Source of the DNA: Chitinophaga skermanii
GTDB lineage: Bacteria; Bacteroidota; Bacteroidia; Chitinophagales; Chitinophagaceae
Assembly: GCF_003259335.1 (NCBI RefSeq)
Contig: NZ_QLLL01000001.1
Span: forward strand, 776,406-840,405
Length of the DNA stretch: 64,000 nucleotides
Direction: 5' to 3'
Numbering within the stretch: the first letter of the stretch is position 1; each line of letters opens with the position of its first letter. This document shows positions 1-9,302 of this stretch, in pieces. A model generated the notes under the pieces. The model did not search any database. It saw nothing but the letters and a program-made list of their open reading frames with translations, and was not told where the DNA came from. A program made the translations under genes and the position numbers.

Positions 1-1
1 T

Positions 2-409
2 AAAGACTTTACGACAGGCGGTTTCCAAGAAGTATTGGATGATCCGTTTATTGATGATGCATCTCGCGTTAAAAAAGTGTTGATTTGTTCTGGTAAGATG
101 TATTTCGACTTGAGTGAAAAACAGATGAAGGAAGATCGTAAAGATGTAGCGATTGTTCGTATGGAACAATTGTATCCTTTGCCAATCACTCAATTGGAAG
201 CAATTAATCAAAAATATAAAGGTGCTACATGGTTCTGGGTACAAGAAGAACCTTTGAACATGGGTGCCGCTAGCTATTTGCAAATGAACTTGAAACAGTT
301 TAATTACGGTGTAATTAGTCGTAACCCAAGTGCAGCCACTGCTACAGGTTATGCGAAAGTGCACGCGCAAGAGCAAGCAGAAATTATTGAAACTGCTTTC
401 AGCATTTAA
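2..409 (+). CDS. sucA: 2-oxoglutarate dehydrogenase E1 component, C-terminal end (partial)
   Basis: The 5' end lies outside the window; the frame is open from base 2, so the apparent TTG start at 35 is not a real start. The visible 135 residues include VLICSGKMYFDL, a MEQLYPLP motif and FWVQEEPLNMGA, all typical of the transketolase-like C-terminal domain of SucA/OdhA-type E1 subunits. E1 is the thiamine-diphosphate enzyme that decarboxylates 2-oxoglutarate in the TCA cycle and hands the succinyl group to the E2 lipoyl arm. The E2 gene starts 78 bp downstream on the same strand, which supports the assignment and a sucAB operon. Confidence 0.93.
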   Translation, partial: KDFTTGGFQEVLDDPFIDDASRVKKVLICSGKMYFDLSEKQMKEDRKDVAIVRMEQLYPLPITQLEAINQKYKGATWFWVQEEPLNMGAASYLQMNLKQFNYGVISRNPSAATATGYAKVHAQEQAEIIETAFSI

Positions 410-487
410 AACGGTTACCTAAAAATTTTCAAAATATTCATCTCTACTTGAAGAAGAGAGTAGAGGTCAACCATCAACATCTTTTAT

Positions 488-2050
488 ATGGTTATTGAAA
501 TTAAAGTTCCTACGGTAGGAGAGTCTATAAGCGAGGTTACAATTGCAAAATGGTTAAAGAAAGATGGAGATTTCGTGCAACAAGATGAGGTTTTGTGCGA
601 AATGGAATCTGAGAAAGCAACGTTCGAACTAAACGCTGAAAAACCCGGTATTCTGTCGATCAAAGCAGAAGAAGGTGCTACATTGAACATTGGCGCTGTA
701 GCTTGTACCATCGATACATCGGCAGCTCCAGCTGCAGAAGCTCCGGCCGCACCAGCCGCCGCTACACCGGCAGCAACAGCTGCACCTGTTGCAGAAGCTG
801 CTCCAGCAGCACCTGCAGTAAATAAAGGTGTAATTGATATCAAGGTACCTACTGTAGGTGAATCAATCAGCGAAGTAACCCTTGCTAGTTGGAGGAAAAA
901 AACAGGCGATTACGTTGAGCGCGACGAAGTACTCGGCGAATTGGAGTCTGAAAAAGCAACATTAGAATTAACAGCCGAAGAAGCAGGTGTATTAACAACC
1001 GTTGCTAAAGAAGGCGATACATTAAAAATTGGCGATTTGGCTTGTAAGATCGATACTTCAGCTGCTCGCCCAGCAGGCCAAGCTGCTCCAGCTGCTGCCC
1101 CTGCCGCAACTGCTGCACCGGCTGCTAAACCAGCTGCCAGCGCTGCACCAGCAAGCTTACCAGGTGATGTGAAAGCAACGCCAGTAGCTGCTGCCGTAAT
1201 CGCGGATAAGAAAGTAGATCCAGCTACTATCAAAGGTTCTGGCTCTAACGGTAAAATCATGAAAGATGATGTTTTCGCTGCATTGGAAAATCCAGGTGTT
1301 GCTATCGGCCACGAATTGTTCAGCCGCGTAGAACGCAAGGAAAAAATGAGCAACTTGCGTAAAACAGTTTCTCGCAGGTTGGTAGAAGCGAAAAATACCA
1401 CTGCTATGTTGACTACCTTCAACGAGGTAGATATGACCAACATCATGGCTATCCGTGCGAAATACAAAGAAGTATTCAAAAAAGCGCATGACGTGAATTT
1501 GGGCTTCATGAGCTTCTTTACAAAAGCATGTACATTTGCATTACAAGAATTCCCTGCTGTAAACGCTTATATCGATGGTGAAAACCTCGTATACCACGAT
1601 TACGCAGATATTTCTATCGCCGTATCGGCTCCAAAAGGCTTGGTTGTACCTGTAATCCGTAACGCGGAAAGCTTAAGTATGGCTGATATCGAGAAGAAAG
1701 TAGTTGAATTAGCTACCAAAGCCCGCGATAGCAAATTAACCATGGAAGAAATGACCGGCGGTACCTTCACCATCACCAATGGTGGTGTGTTTGGTTCTTT
1801 GATGAGTACACCTATCATCAATATCCCGCAGTCGGCTATCCTCGGTATGCACAAAATCCAAGAACGTCCAATGGCTATCAATGGCCAGGTGGTAATTCGC
1901 CCAATGATGTACTTGGCTTTGAGCTACGATCACCGTATTATCGATGGTCGCGAGTCTGTTAGCTTCCTGGTACGTGTGAAAGAGATGTTGGAAAACCCAG
2001 AACAATTGTTGTTCGGTAAAGATCCAGTGAAGGCTTTATTAAAACTGTAA
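488..2050 (+). CDS. sucB: Dihydrolipoyl succinyltransferase (E2) with two tandem lipoyl domains
   Basis: E2 of the 2-oxoglutarate dehydrogenase complex; moves the succinyl group from lipoamide to CoA. Residues 1-77 and 114-191 are two near-identical lipoyl domains ([12 protein letters not shown] in both), with lipoylated Lys in ESEKAT at about K43 and K156. Ala/Pro-rich linkers follow each. A peripheral subunit-binding domain lies at about 232-268, and the acetyltransferase-type catalytic domain ends with DHRIIDG (His482, Asp486). Most bacterial SucB proteins have one lipoyl domain and about 400 residues; this one has 520 because of the extra lipoyl domain and linker. The catalytic sequence and the upstream sucA favour succinyl over acetyl transfer. 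Confidence 0.95.
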   Translation: MVIEIKVPTVGESISEVTIAKWLKKDGDFVQQDEVLCEMESEKATFELNAEKPGILSIKAEEGATLNIGAVACTIDTSAAPAAEAPAAPAAATPAATAAPVAEAAPAAPAVNKGVIDIKVPTVGESISEVTLASWRKKTGDYVERDEVLGELESEKATLELTAEEAGVLTTVAKEGDTLKIGDLACKIDTSAARPAGQAAPAAAPAATAAPAAKPAASAAPASLPGDVKATPVAAAVIADKKVDPATIKGSGSNGKIMKDDVFAALENPGVAIGHELFSRVERKEKMSNLRKTVSRRLVEAKNTTAMLTTFNEVDMTNIMAIRAKYKEVFKKAHDVNLGFMSFFTKACTFALQEFPAVNAYIDGENLVYHDYADISIAVSAPKGLVVPVIRNAESLSMADIEKKVVELATKARDSKLTMEEMTGGTFTITNGGVFGSLMSTPIINIPQSAILGMHKIQERPMAINGQVVIRPMMYLALSYDHRIIDGRESVSFLVRVKEMLENPEQLLFGKDPVKALLKL

Positions 2051-2077
2051 GTAAGTACAATTTAAACAATAACATCG

Positions 2078-2112
2078 AAGCGTGTAGGAAAAGCCTATAC
2101 GCTTTGTTGTTT
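2078..2112 (+). terminator. Rho-independent terminator after sucB
   Basis: An 11-bp stem, AAGCGTGTAGG (2078-2088) with CCTATACGCTT (2094-2104), has a 5-base loop and one G-T pair and is followed by a T-rich tract. It begins 27 bp after the sucB stop. Confidence 0.8.
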
Positions 2113-2761
2113 TTAGGCGTAGCGGTGGAGAAATACAGTTGGTATGAAGCATAATTGCTTACCGTAGCCTTTATTTAGACTAAAATGTATCTTATTAGTT
2201 AATTACCAGTGGTTTTAGTAGTTTTTGTGCCCTGGTTGCTTCATTATGAATGTTAATCATCGTTCCCTGTACCATCCTGCCTTTTGGGAACTAGTTAAAT
2301 GCCTGTATGACTCCTATTATGTTTGTCGACAAGCTTCCGAGTAAGTAACTACCATGTAGTTTCCATGTAATTTTAGGGTAATTCCATGTAGTTTCCATGT
2401 AAATCCATGTAATTACATCGTATTTATATAGTATTTCCATATATAGTCATCGGTAATAGATCAATATACCCAGTTGTTTTACTTATTTACAGCCTTTGGA
2501 GACCCGGTAATTTCCTAATGGGAAGACATCGTCTAATATCACCCTAATCTATACGTAAAGGTATTGATTATCAATACAGGGAATAGTGCTCTAATAGCGA
2601 GAAGGCAATATATGGCTAGGCTACTTAAGCATAACTGCCTCAGTAGCAAACAATAAGTACCCACCACGTTATTAACAATCGTGTAAAGCGTAAATTAATG
2701 TAGAAAGTGGTAAAGAGATACAGGGTTACGGCCCCGTAAAGGTGAAGTTTGGTAAAGAGAG
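2113..2761. other. Long intergenic stretch without a gene
   Basis: About 650 bp between the sucB terminator and the convergent anti-sigma gene. I see no credible coding frame: no frame shows a protein-like composition. The only clear structure is the 19-bp repeat cluster at 2352-2418. The rest is unremarkable AT-rich sequence. Confidence 0.6.
2352..2418. repeat. Cluster of CCATGTAGTTTCCATGTAA repeats
   Basis: The 19-mer CCATGTAGTTTCCATGTAA occurs exactly at 2352-2370 and 2384-2402 (32-bp period), followed by a partial copy TCCATGTAATTACAT at 2404-2418. Its reverse complement, with one substitution, recurs twice at 27908-27948. No known element family is recognised. Confidence 0.75.
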
Positions 2762-3238
2762 TTAACGTACAGAAGATTGCTGTACTTGTTGTTGTTCAAC
2801 TTTTGCCGGCGTTTGTGCCGCTTGTTCAGCTATTTGCTTGAACTTTAAATAATAAAGAATCGCGAGGAACAAAAAGATCTTAGATAATACAACTAAGCTA
2901 ACAAAAGCGATGCGCCACCACTTATGCACCGTGATTGAATTCTGGTGGTCGCCATTCAGATTAATGTTGTAGAAATTCGTGTTGGAACCGGTCTTTGTAT
3001 TGTTGTAGCCTTCATTCCATTCAATCCGCTGTACCACGCGCGAACGTGTTTCCATCGGTGGCATTACGGCTTCCGCAAAGGCAAGACGCTCTACACTCCT
3101 TTCCACGGCATCAATCTCGGTGTTGATTTCGGGAAAGAGACGGCGCATCTTCTCCAACTCCCTTTCCTCGTCGGGAGTGGCCAAGCCTAATACATAGCTT
3201 TCGATGATACCGCTCGATATGTAGTTTTTTAAATCCAA
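2762..3238 (-). CDS. Putative membrane anti-sigma factor
   Basis: 158 residues. The N-terminal 70 residues (YISSGIIESYVLGLATPDEE, then LEKMRRLFPEINTEID) resemble the cytoplasmic zinc-finger-like/RskA N-terminal region of anti-sigma factors, which typically start with a helix containing ESYVLG and a D/E-rich turn. A hydrophobic segment at about residues 107-129 (WRIAFVSLVVLSKIFLFLAILYYL region) is a single membrane span, followed by a Gln-rich periplasmic tail. The start codon overlaps the end of the upstream sigma factor gene by 10 bp, the usual arrangement for a sigma/anti-sigma pair. Inferred role: holding that sigma factor at the membrane. The extracytoplasmic part is too short to suggest a ligand. 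Confidence 0.65.
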   Translation of the reverse strand: MDLKNYISSGIIESYVLGLATPDEERELEKMRRLFPEINTEIDAVERSVERLAFAEAVMPPMETRSRVVQRIEWNEGYNNTKTGSNTNFYNINLNGDHQNSITVHKWWRIAFVSLVVLSKIFLFLAILYYLKFKQIAEQAAQTPAKVEQQQVQQSSVR

Positions 3239-3747
3239 TGTGTACTTATATATTTACGAAAATTAATCATTGCAGATTTTAAAATAAGGTCTATTTCTTT
3301 TTCTTCCTTTCCCATTAGCTTAGCTATAGCAGATAATGGCAAGCCATTAAAATAACTTAGTTTAAATACCAGTTGCTCTGCTTCATTTAGCGTTGATGCA
3401 AATCTTTGAATTGCACCCAAATTCTGCCTTGTTAGAGAGGTCGCTTGCGACGAATTACTAGTTATCGACAATGAATGGTTCACTGCCAGTTCCCGTGCCT
3501 TTCTATAGAGCCAGGAAAATAAGGTGTTGTACCCGGATGACTGAAACTCTTGTACATGTGTGAATAAGTAGGAGAATAAGTTCACTATTATGTTGTTCGC
3601 TGTATCTGTGTCGCCTACTATTTGTAATACTAAGCTATAGAGGGCTGCTGCATATTTATCATAAGCTAATTGTTGCGCAAGGGGTTGTCCTGCTAACAAC
3701 TGGTTCACGAGCTCATGTTCATTTATATGTACATTATCCTGCTGCAA
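3229..3747 (-). CDS. ECF-type RNA polymerase sigma factor
   Basis: 172 residues. Region 2 lies around residues 20-90 (YDKYAAALYSLVLQIVGD, LFSYLFTHVQEF, FSWLYRKARELAVNH). Region 4 lies around 110-165, with the helix-turn-helix FKLSYFNGLPLSAIAKLMG followed by KEEKEIDLILKSA. The layout fits the sigma-70 family, ECF group. The start is a TTG; no ATG in frame would preserve region 2. The gene overlaps the downstream anti-sigma gene, so the pair is presumably co-transcribed and translationally coupled. Target genes are not evident in the window. Confidence 0.8.
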   Translation of the reverse strand: MQQDNVHINEHELVNQLLAGQPLAQQLAYDKYAAALYSLVLQIVGDTDTANNIIVNLFSYLFTHVQEFQSSGYNTLFSWLYRKARELAVNHSLSITSNSSQATSLTRQNLGAIQRFASTLNEAEQLVFKLSYFNGLPLSAIAKLMGKEEKEIDLILKSAMINFRKYISTHWI

Positions 3748-3856
3748 GCGTAGTGATTCAGTTCATATTTAAAAATAGGTAAATCGTATCATATAAAAAA
3801 ATATCTAGTGAAAATCACCGTTTCGTGGTATACACCGCGCGGTGGTAAATTAACCG

Positions 3857-3864
3857 TATTTTTG
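3857..3864 (+). promoter_or_regulatory. Bacteroidota -7 box TATTTTTG just before the methyltransferase gene
   Basis: TATTTTTG fits the TAnnTTTG consensus and ends four bases before the ATG at 3869. A start site 5-8 bases downstream of the box would fall on or beside the ATG, implying a leaderless or nearly leaderless mRNA. No clear -33 TTTG was found. Confidence 0.45.
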
Positions 3865-3868
3865 CGGC

Positions 3869-5038
3869 ATGACGCGTTGGGAGAATTATTTAAAATCGGC
3901 TGTGCAAATCCTTCAGCAATACGGGGGAGACGTGCCTTTGCACCACTTTTTGAAAGGATTTTTTAAGCAAAACCCGAAAATGGGTAGCCGCGATCGCCGC
4001 TGGGTATCGCAATTGGTATATGACTATTTCAGGCTAGGACAATGGGAGCAATCGGCGAACATGGAAGAACGCATTAAAGCAGGTGTTTTTTTGTGCGAGG
4101 ATGAGCAGAACGATTTTCTCAATTTCCATTCACCGGGGCTAAACGAGCAAATTAGTTTGCCTTTGGAAGATAAATTGCCTTTGGTGAAGTTGAATGGAAA
4201 CGGGTTCTCCGCGGATGCCTTATTTCCTTTTACTGCCGAGCTTTCGGCCGGGATAAAAGGGGAAGAATGGGCCCAATCGATGTTAAAGCAACCCAACTTG
4301 TATATACGTGCAAGACCAGGTAAAATGGACCAGCTATTAAAGCACCTTGGTTTATCGGATACAGCTTTCGTGCAAATCGGGGAGCAAACTATCCAATTAC
4401 CCAACGGTACGAACCTGGAAAAAATATTCCCACAGAAGAACTGGTACGAAGTACAAGACTTATCCTCTCAACAAACAGGTAGCTTGTTTAAACCCAAAAG
4501 AGCCGAAAATTGGTGGGATTGCTGTGCTGCTAGCGGTGGCAAGTCGATCTTATTGAAAGACCAAATGCCAAGCGTAAACCTTTTGGTAAGCGATGTACGG
4601 GCTTCCATCATCCAAAACCTAAAATCTCGTTTCAGCGAAGCCAGTGTTGGTAACTACAGTGCGCAAGTGATTGATTTAACCGTAGATAACTTCGCCCACA
4701 GCCTTCCCCGCAAACAATTCGATGGTATTATCCTCGATGCACCTTGCAGTGGTTCGGGTACCTGGGGCCGAACGCCAGAAAACTTAGCCTTCTTTACAGC
4801 CGCTAAAATTAAGGAATACACCGATCTACAGGAGAAAATTGCTATGAATGTACTGAACTACGTTCGCCCTGGTGGGGCTTTCATCTACATCACATGTTCC
4901 GTTTTCAAGGCAGAAAATGAAGATATGGTAGAGAAATTAGTAGCAACAGGCAAATTAAAGCAAGAAGAGGGGGGCCTCATTGAAGGCTATGAAAAAGGAG
5001 CAGATACGATGTATGCTGTGCGCTTCACGAAAATATAA
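3869..5038 (+). CDS. RsmB/NOP2-family RNA (cytosine-C5)-methyltransferase
   Basis: 389 residues. The first ~130 residues are helical and NusB-like (VQILQQYGGDVPLHHFLKG). The Rossmann methyltransferase core begins at about residue 205 (WDCCAASGGKSILL, the SAM-binding motif I). The two catalytic cysteines of the family appear in DAPCSGSGTWGR (motif IV) and YITCSVFKAEN (motif VI). These residues mark a NOL1/NOP2/Sun m5C enzyme acting on rRNA or tRNA. It is shorter than E. coli RsmB (429 residues), so the exact target (16S C967 or another) is not decided. It is monocistronic and ends at a bidirectional terminator facing mnmA. Confidence 0.88.
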   Translation: MTRWENYLKSAVQILQQYGGDVPLHHFLKGFFKQNPKMGSRDRRWVSQLVYDYFRLGQWEQSANMEERIKAGVFLCEDEQNDFLNFHSPGLNEQISLPLEDKLPLVKLNGNGFSADALFPFTAELSAGIKGEEWAQSMLKQPNLYIRARPGKMDQLLKHLGLSDTAFVQIGEQTIQLPNGTNLEKIFPQKNWYEVQDLSSQQTGSLFKPKRAENWWDCCAASGGKSILLKDQMPSVNLLVSDVRASIIQNLKSRFSEASVGNYSAQVIDLTVDNFAHSLPRKQFDGIILDAPCSGSGTWGRTPENLAFFTAAKIKEYTDLQEKIAMNVLNYVRPGGAFIYITCSVFKAENEDMVEKLVATGKLKQEEGGLIEGYEKGADTMYAVRFTKI

Positions 5039-5061
5039 ATGGAAGCTTATACCCATAAAAA

Positions 5062-5093
5062 AACGTCCCGGTAATGAAACACGGGACGTTTTC
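5062..5093. terminator. Bidirectional terminator between the methyltransferase gene and mnmA
   Basis: AACGTCCCG ... CGGGACGTT stem with T-runs on both sides (TTTTC on plus, TTTTTTATG on minus) sits between two convergent genes and can serve both. Confidence 0.85.
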
Positions 5094-5115
5094 TATCATT
5101 GATGTACTTACTTTC

Positions 5116-6216
5116 TTATCCAAAGATATTACCACTCCTGATAATACCGCCACCAATCACATCGTCGCCATCATAGAAAACGGCTGATTGGCCCGGGGCA
5201 ATCCCTTTTACTGGCTCGTAGAATCTCACTTTCACTGTGCCGTTATCGTTATAAAGACTACTTAATGCACCTTTATCTTTGTAACGGATCTTCGTGATCG
5301 CTTCCATCCCGTCTGTAATTTCGGGATATTTTATCATATTCACGCCAGAAACAATCATTTCATTTTTCTGTAAGTCCGTTTCATCACCCAAAACAACTGT
5401 GTTCGTTTCTGGGCGAATTTCCGTTACATATACAGGTTTACCTAAGGCTATCAAGCCTTTACGTTGACCAACGGTATAGAATGGGTAGCCATTGTGTTTA
5501 CCTACAACAGTACCATCCTTCAGAATGAAATTACCACCTTCTACACGTTCTTCGAGACCTTCTACCTTATGTTTCAAGAAACCGCGGTAATCGTTGTCCG
5601 GTACAAAGCAAATCTCATAGCTTTCAGCCTTCTTCGCCAGTTCTGGGTAGCCGTAATCGAATGCCATTTGGCGAATCTCCGTTTTACGGTAGGTACCCAA
5701 AGGCAACAATGTACGCTTCATTACCGGCTGTTCCAGTCCCCACAGTACGTAACTCTGGTCTTTCGTTTCGTCGATACCTTTACTAATAATGGCACGGTCG
5801 TTTTCCGTGCGGATGCTTGCATAGTGACCAGTGGCAATGAATTCGCAGTCCATAGCGTCGGCTCTCTTCATTAAAGCCTTCCACTTGATATGCGTATTAC
5901 ACAATACGCAAGGATTTGGGGTACGACCCGCTAAATATTCATCAACGAAATTATTAATAACAAAGTCGCCAAACTCTTCGCGTATATCTAAAATGAAATG
6001 TGGAAAACCATGGTGAACGGCCGCAGCACGCGCATCATTGAACGAGTCGATATTGCAACAGCCGGTTTCTTTCTTAGAAGTACCAGCCGAGGCATAATCC
6101 CAGGTTTTCATCGTAATTCCCACAACTTCGTAGCCTTGGTTATGCAGCATAAGGGCTGTAACGGTACTATCGATACCGCCACTCATTGCTACTAGCACTT
6201 TTCCATGTCTACTCAT
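5116..6216 (-). CDS. mnmA: tRNA-specific 2-thiouridylase MnmA
   Basis: 366 residues, the normal family length. The PP-loop ATP-binding motif SGGIDST is at residues 12-18. The catalytic cysteine region GRTPNPCVLCN (Cys103) and the persulfide cysteine in YEICFVP (Cys203) are both present. The C-terminal beta-barrel ends in GQSAVFYDGD, typical of MnmA. The enzyme activates U34 of tRNA Lys, Glu and Gln by adenylation and inserts sulfur. It is transcribed alone. The region upstream (6217-6396) separates it from the divergent uxaB operon. Confidence 0.97.
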   Translation of the reverse strand: MSRHGKVLVAMSGGIDSTVTALMLHNQGYEVVGITMKTWDYASAGTSKKETGCCNIDSFNDARAAAVHHGFPHFILDIREEFGDFVINNFVDEYLAGRTPNPCVLCNTHIKWKALMKRADAMDCEFIATGHYASIRTENDRAIISKGIDETKDQSYVLWGLEQPVMKRTLLPLGTYRKTEIRQMAFDYGYPELAKKAESYEICFVPDNDYRGFLKHKVEGLEERVEGGNFILKDGTVVGKHNGYPFYTVGQRKGLIALGKPVYVTEIRPETNTVVLGDETDLQKNEMIVSGVNMIKYPEITDGMEAITKIRYKDKGALSSLYNDNGTVKVRFYEPVKGIAPGQSAVFYDGDDVIGGGIIRSGNIFG

Positions 6217-6396
6217 TATAAAAAAATGTTTAAGGATGCAAATTTACTACAATCCGGTCAATAGCAGTGTGGATATGTATAGATACCTTCGATATTAGCA
6301 TAGCTTTTAACTATTGCCTGGCTTTTCTACCAAAACAGTAGGAATTTCTTTTTTCTACAACTATATTTACTACTCAAAGCGAATAAATTATTATCC

Positions 6397-7911
6397 ATGC
6401 TGCCTGTATTATCAAAAGATTTTATCCTAAAACACCCGCAGTATAAAGTAACACCTGAACTGTTCGAGTACCCAGAACGTATTCTACAATTCGGCACAGG
6501 CGTACTTTTAAGGGGACTGGTAGATTACCTCGTAGATAAAGCCAATAAACAACAGATTTTTAAAGGAAGGATTGTTGTGGTGAAGTCGACAGGCGGTGAT
6601 ACCCAAGAATTTGATGTGCAAAATTCCTTGTACACGACCAATATTAAAGGCGTTTCCCAAAATCAATTGGTTGACGGCTACCTGGTAAATGCTTCTATTT
6701 CTCGTGTTTTGCAATCGGTTGCAAAATGGAGCGAAGTTTTGGAAGCGGCCAACCAGCCTACCATGCAAGTAATTATTTCCAATACCACGGAAGTGGGTAT
6801 TCAATACACCCCAGAATCTATTTTCGAAGGCGTACCTAACAGCTTTCCAGCGAAGCTGCTAGCCGTGCTGTACAGTCGTTTTACCCATTATAAAGGGGCG
6901 GCCGACAAAGGATTTGTGATTGTTCCAACGGAATTAGTGGTAGATAACGGCCTATTATTGAAGGAAACCCTGATGAAATTAGCTGCTTACAACGAGTTGC
7001 CAGCCGATTTTCAACTATGGATGGTGAATGCGAATACGTTTTGCAGCTCTTTGGTCGACCGGATTGTACCGGGTAAACCCAAAGAACTGGAACCTTTATG
7101 GAACCATACCGGCTACCAAGATAATTTGTGGATTACCACGGAACCCTACTTGTTATGGGCTATCGAGGGCGATGAGAAGGTGAAAAAGGTATTGTCATTC
7201 CACCAAGCCGATGAACGTATGCGTATTTTACCTGTTATTACCCCTTTCCGCGAGCAGAAACTCCGCATATTAAACGGTTCTCATACCGCCGCTGCCGCTA
7301 CCGGGTATTTGCTCGGCCTGCAAACGGTGCACGATTGTATGAAGAACGATACAATGAAAGGCTTCTTTCAAACAGTAATTTTAAAAGAAATTACGCCTAC
7401 CTTAAAGGATATAGTGCCGGGTGTAGAAACGTTTGCCAACGAAGTATTGGAGCGATTTGCCAACCCTTTCATCGTACATAATCTTCAAAATATTACCTTC
7501 CAACAAAGCACGAAAACGAATGCCCGTAATGCCTTAACAATTGTTCGCTACTACGAACAATTCGGTCACTTACCGGCTATGTTATGCCTTGGTTTCGCTA
7601 CCAGTTTATTCTATTTGAACCCTGTATTGAAAGAAGGAGGTAAATTCCTCGGGCGTTTCAACGAAACTTTATATGAAATTAAGGATGACAATGCCGTTGT
7701 ATTTGCGAACTGCTGGACGGATGTGAATGATGTAACGGAGTTACCCCAGTTGCAACATTTGGTGGAACAAGTATGTAAATTATTGTTCAACGAGGAATTG
7801 AGAGCCTTGCCGGGCTTCACCTTGTTGGTTGCGGCTCATTTACACGGTATGTTTACACAAACACCTAACGCCTATTTATCTCAATTCATCAACGATCACC
7901 AAACAGTATGA
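6397..7911 (+). CDS. uxaB: Tagaturonate reductase (altronate oxidoreductase)
   Basis: 504 residues of the long-chain mannitol dehydrogenase family. The N-terminal Rossmann region has LQFGTGVLLRGLVDYLVDKA; the C-terminal domain has ILNGSHTAAAATGYLLGL, with the Asn/His characteristic of mannonate and altronate oxidoreductases. It reduces D-tagaturonate to D-altronate with NADH. It is the first gene of uxaB-uxaC-kdgK-kdgA-exuT; its stop overlaps the uxaC start by 4 bp (ATGA), so the two are coupled. No GCAAACGTTTGC operator is visible in the 180 bp upstream. Confidence 0.93.
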   Translation: MLPVLSKDFILKHPQYKVTPELFEYPERILQFGTGVLLRGLVDYLVDKANKQQIFKGRIVVVKSTGGDTQEFDVQNSLYTTNIKGVSQNQLVDGYLVNASISRVLQSVAKWSEVLEAANQPTMQVIISNTTEVGIQYTPESIFEGVPNSFPAKLLAVLYSRFTHYKGAADKGFVIVPTELVVDNGLLLKETLMKLAAYNELPADFQLWMVNANTFCSSLVDRIVPGKPKELEPLWNHTGYQDNLWITTEPYLLWAIEGDEKVKKVLSFHQADERMRILPVITPFREQKLRILNGSHTAAAATGYLLGLQTVHDCMKNDTMKGFFQTVILKEITPTLKDIVPGVETFANEVLERFANPFIVHNLQNITFQQSTKTNARNALTIVRYYEQFGHLPAMLCLGFATSLFYLNPVLKEGGKFLGRFNETLYEIKDDNAVVFANCWTDVNDVTELPQLQHLVEQVCKLLFNEELRALPGFTLLVAAHLHGMFTQTPNAYLSQFINDHQTV

Positions 7912-9302
7912 ACGGGTTTTTAAAAGAAGATTTTTTATTATCTACAGGTACAGCCAAACGATTGTATGTTGATTATGCGGCGGGTATGCCCATTATCGAT
8001 TATCATAACCATTTACCGCCGCAGGAAATTGCGGAGAACAAACCATTCGAGAATATGACGGCTTTGTGGTTGAAGGGTGATCACTACAAGTGGCGCGCTT
8101 TACGGGCGAATGGCATCGAAGAAAAATACATCACGGGCAATGCTACAGATGCAGAAAAGTTTGCTGCTTGGGCGGCTACTGTTCCGTATACTATGCGTAA
8201 CCCGCTTTACCATTGGACGGCCATGGAATTGAAGAACCCGTTCGGCATTACTGCTTCGTTAAATGAAAACACGGCAGCGGAGATTTATGCACAGTGTAAT
8301 GCACAATTATCCCACTTCACCCCGCAACAATTATTATTACATTATAAAGTAGAAATGCTCTGCACTACCGATGATCCTACAGATTCGTTGGTATACCATC
8401 AACAAATTAAGTCACACCCCTTCGGTGTGCGAGTGTTGCCTACGTTTAGGGCCGATAAAGTATTACTAACAGCAGATTTGCCCGCTTTAAATAACTATTT
8501 CAAAACACTGGGAGAAGTATCTAATATTGCGATTACCAGTTTTGAAAGCTTAATGGTAGCACTCAAAGCAAGGCATACCTATTTCCACGACATGGGATGC
8601 AGGCTTTCGGATAATGGCATCGATACATTTTATGCAGCCGATTTCACGGTGGATGAACTAGAGAAGATTTTTGTGAAGATATTGGCCCAATCTGCTTTAA
8701 CAGCAGCCGAAACCAATACTTACCGTGCAGCTGTGCTGTATTACTTATGCACATGGAACCACGAAAAGCAATGGGCTCAACAATTTCACGTAGGTGCTAT
8801 TCGCAACAACAATACACGCTTACTACGTACTATTGGGGCCGATGCCGGTGTAGATTCTATCGGCGATTGGCAAGTAGCGCAAGGGATGAGCCGCTTCTTC
8901 GATAAGTTAGATGAAACCGACCAGTTGGCGAAAACAATTGTGTATAACTTGAACCCAGCTTATAACGAAGTGTTTGCTGCTATGATTGGCAACTTCCAAG
9001 GTGGCGGTATTGCCGGTAAAATGCAATATGGTTCGGCTTGGTGGTTCTTAGACCAAGAAGATGGTATGGAAAAGCAAATTAATGTACTGAGTAATTTCGG
9101 GTTATTAAGCCGCTTTGTGGGGATGTTAACAGATTCTCGCAGCTTTTTATCGTATTCTCGTCATGAGTACTTCCGTAGGATCTTGTGCAATTTGATCGGG
9201 AAAGATGTGGAAAGCGGGCGATTACCAAATGATGAAGCATGGTTAGGTAAAATGATCCAAGCTATTTGTTTTCACAATGCGAAAGCGTATTTTAACTGCT
9301 AA
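7908..9302 (+). CDS. uxaC: Glucuronate (uronate) isomerase
   Basis: 464 residues, the usual UxaC length. Recognisable motifs are PIIDYHNHLPPQEIAENK near the N-terminus (metal-binding His pair), LCTTDDPTDSL in the middle and GSAWWFLDQEDGMEKQ plus LTDSRSFLSYSRHEYFRR near the end. It converts D-glucuronate to D-fructuronate and D-galacturonate to D-tagaturonate. The start overlaps uxaB by 4 bp and the stop shares one base with the kdgK start (TAATG), so it is translated within one operon. Confidence 0.97.
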   Translation: MNGFLKEDFLLSTGTAKRLYVDYAAGMPIIDYHNHLPPQEIAENKPFENMTALWLKGDHYKWRALRANGIEEKYITGNATDAEKFAAWAATVPYTMRNPLYHWTAMELKNPFGITASLNENTAAEIYAQCNAQLSHFTPQQLLLHYKVEMLCTTDDPTDSLVYHQQIKSHPFGVRVLPTFRADKVLLTADLPALNNYFKTLGEVSNIAITSFESLMVALKARHTYFHDMGCRLSDNGIDTFYAADFTVDELEKIFVKILAQSALTAAETNTYRAAVLYYLCTWNHEKQWAQQFHVGAIRNNNTRLLRTIGADAGVDSIGDWQVAQGMSRFFDKLDETDQLAKTIVYNLNPAYNEVFAAMIGNFQGGGIAGKMQYGSAWWFLDQEDGMEKQINVLSNFGLLSRFVGMLTDSRSFLSYSRHEYFRRILCNLIGKDVESGRLPNDEAWLGKMIQAICFHNAKAYFNC

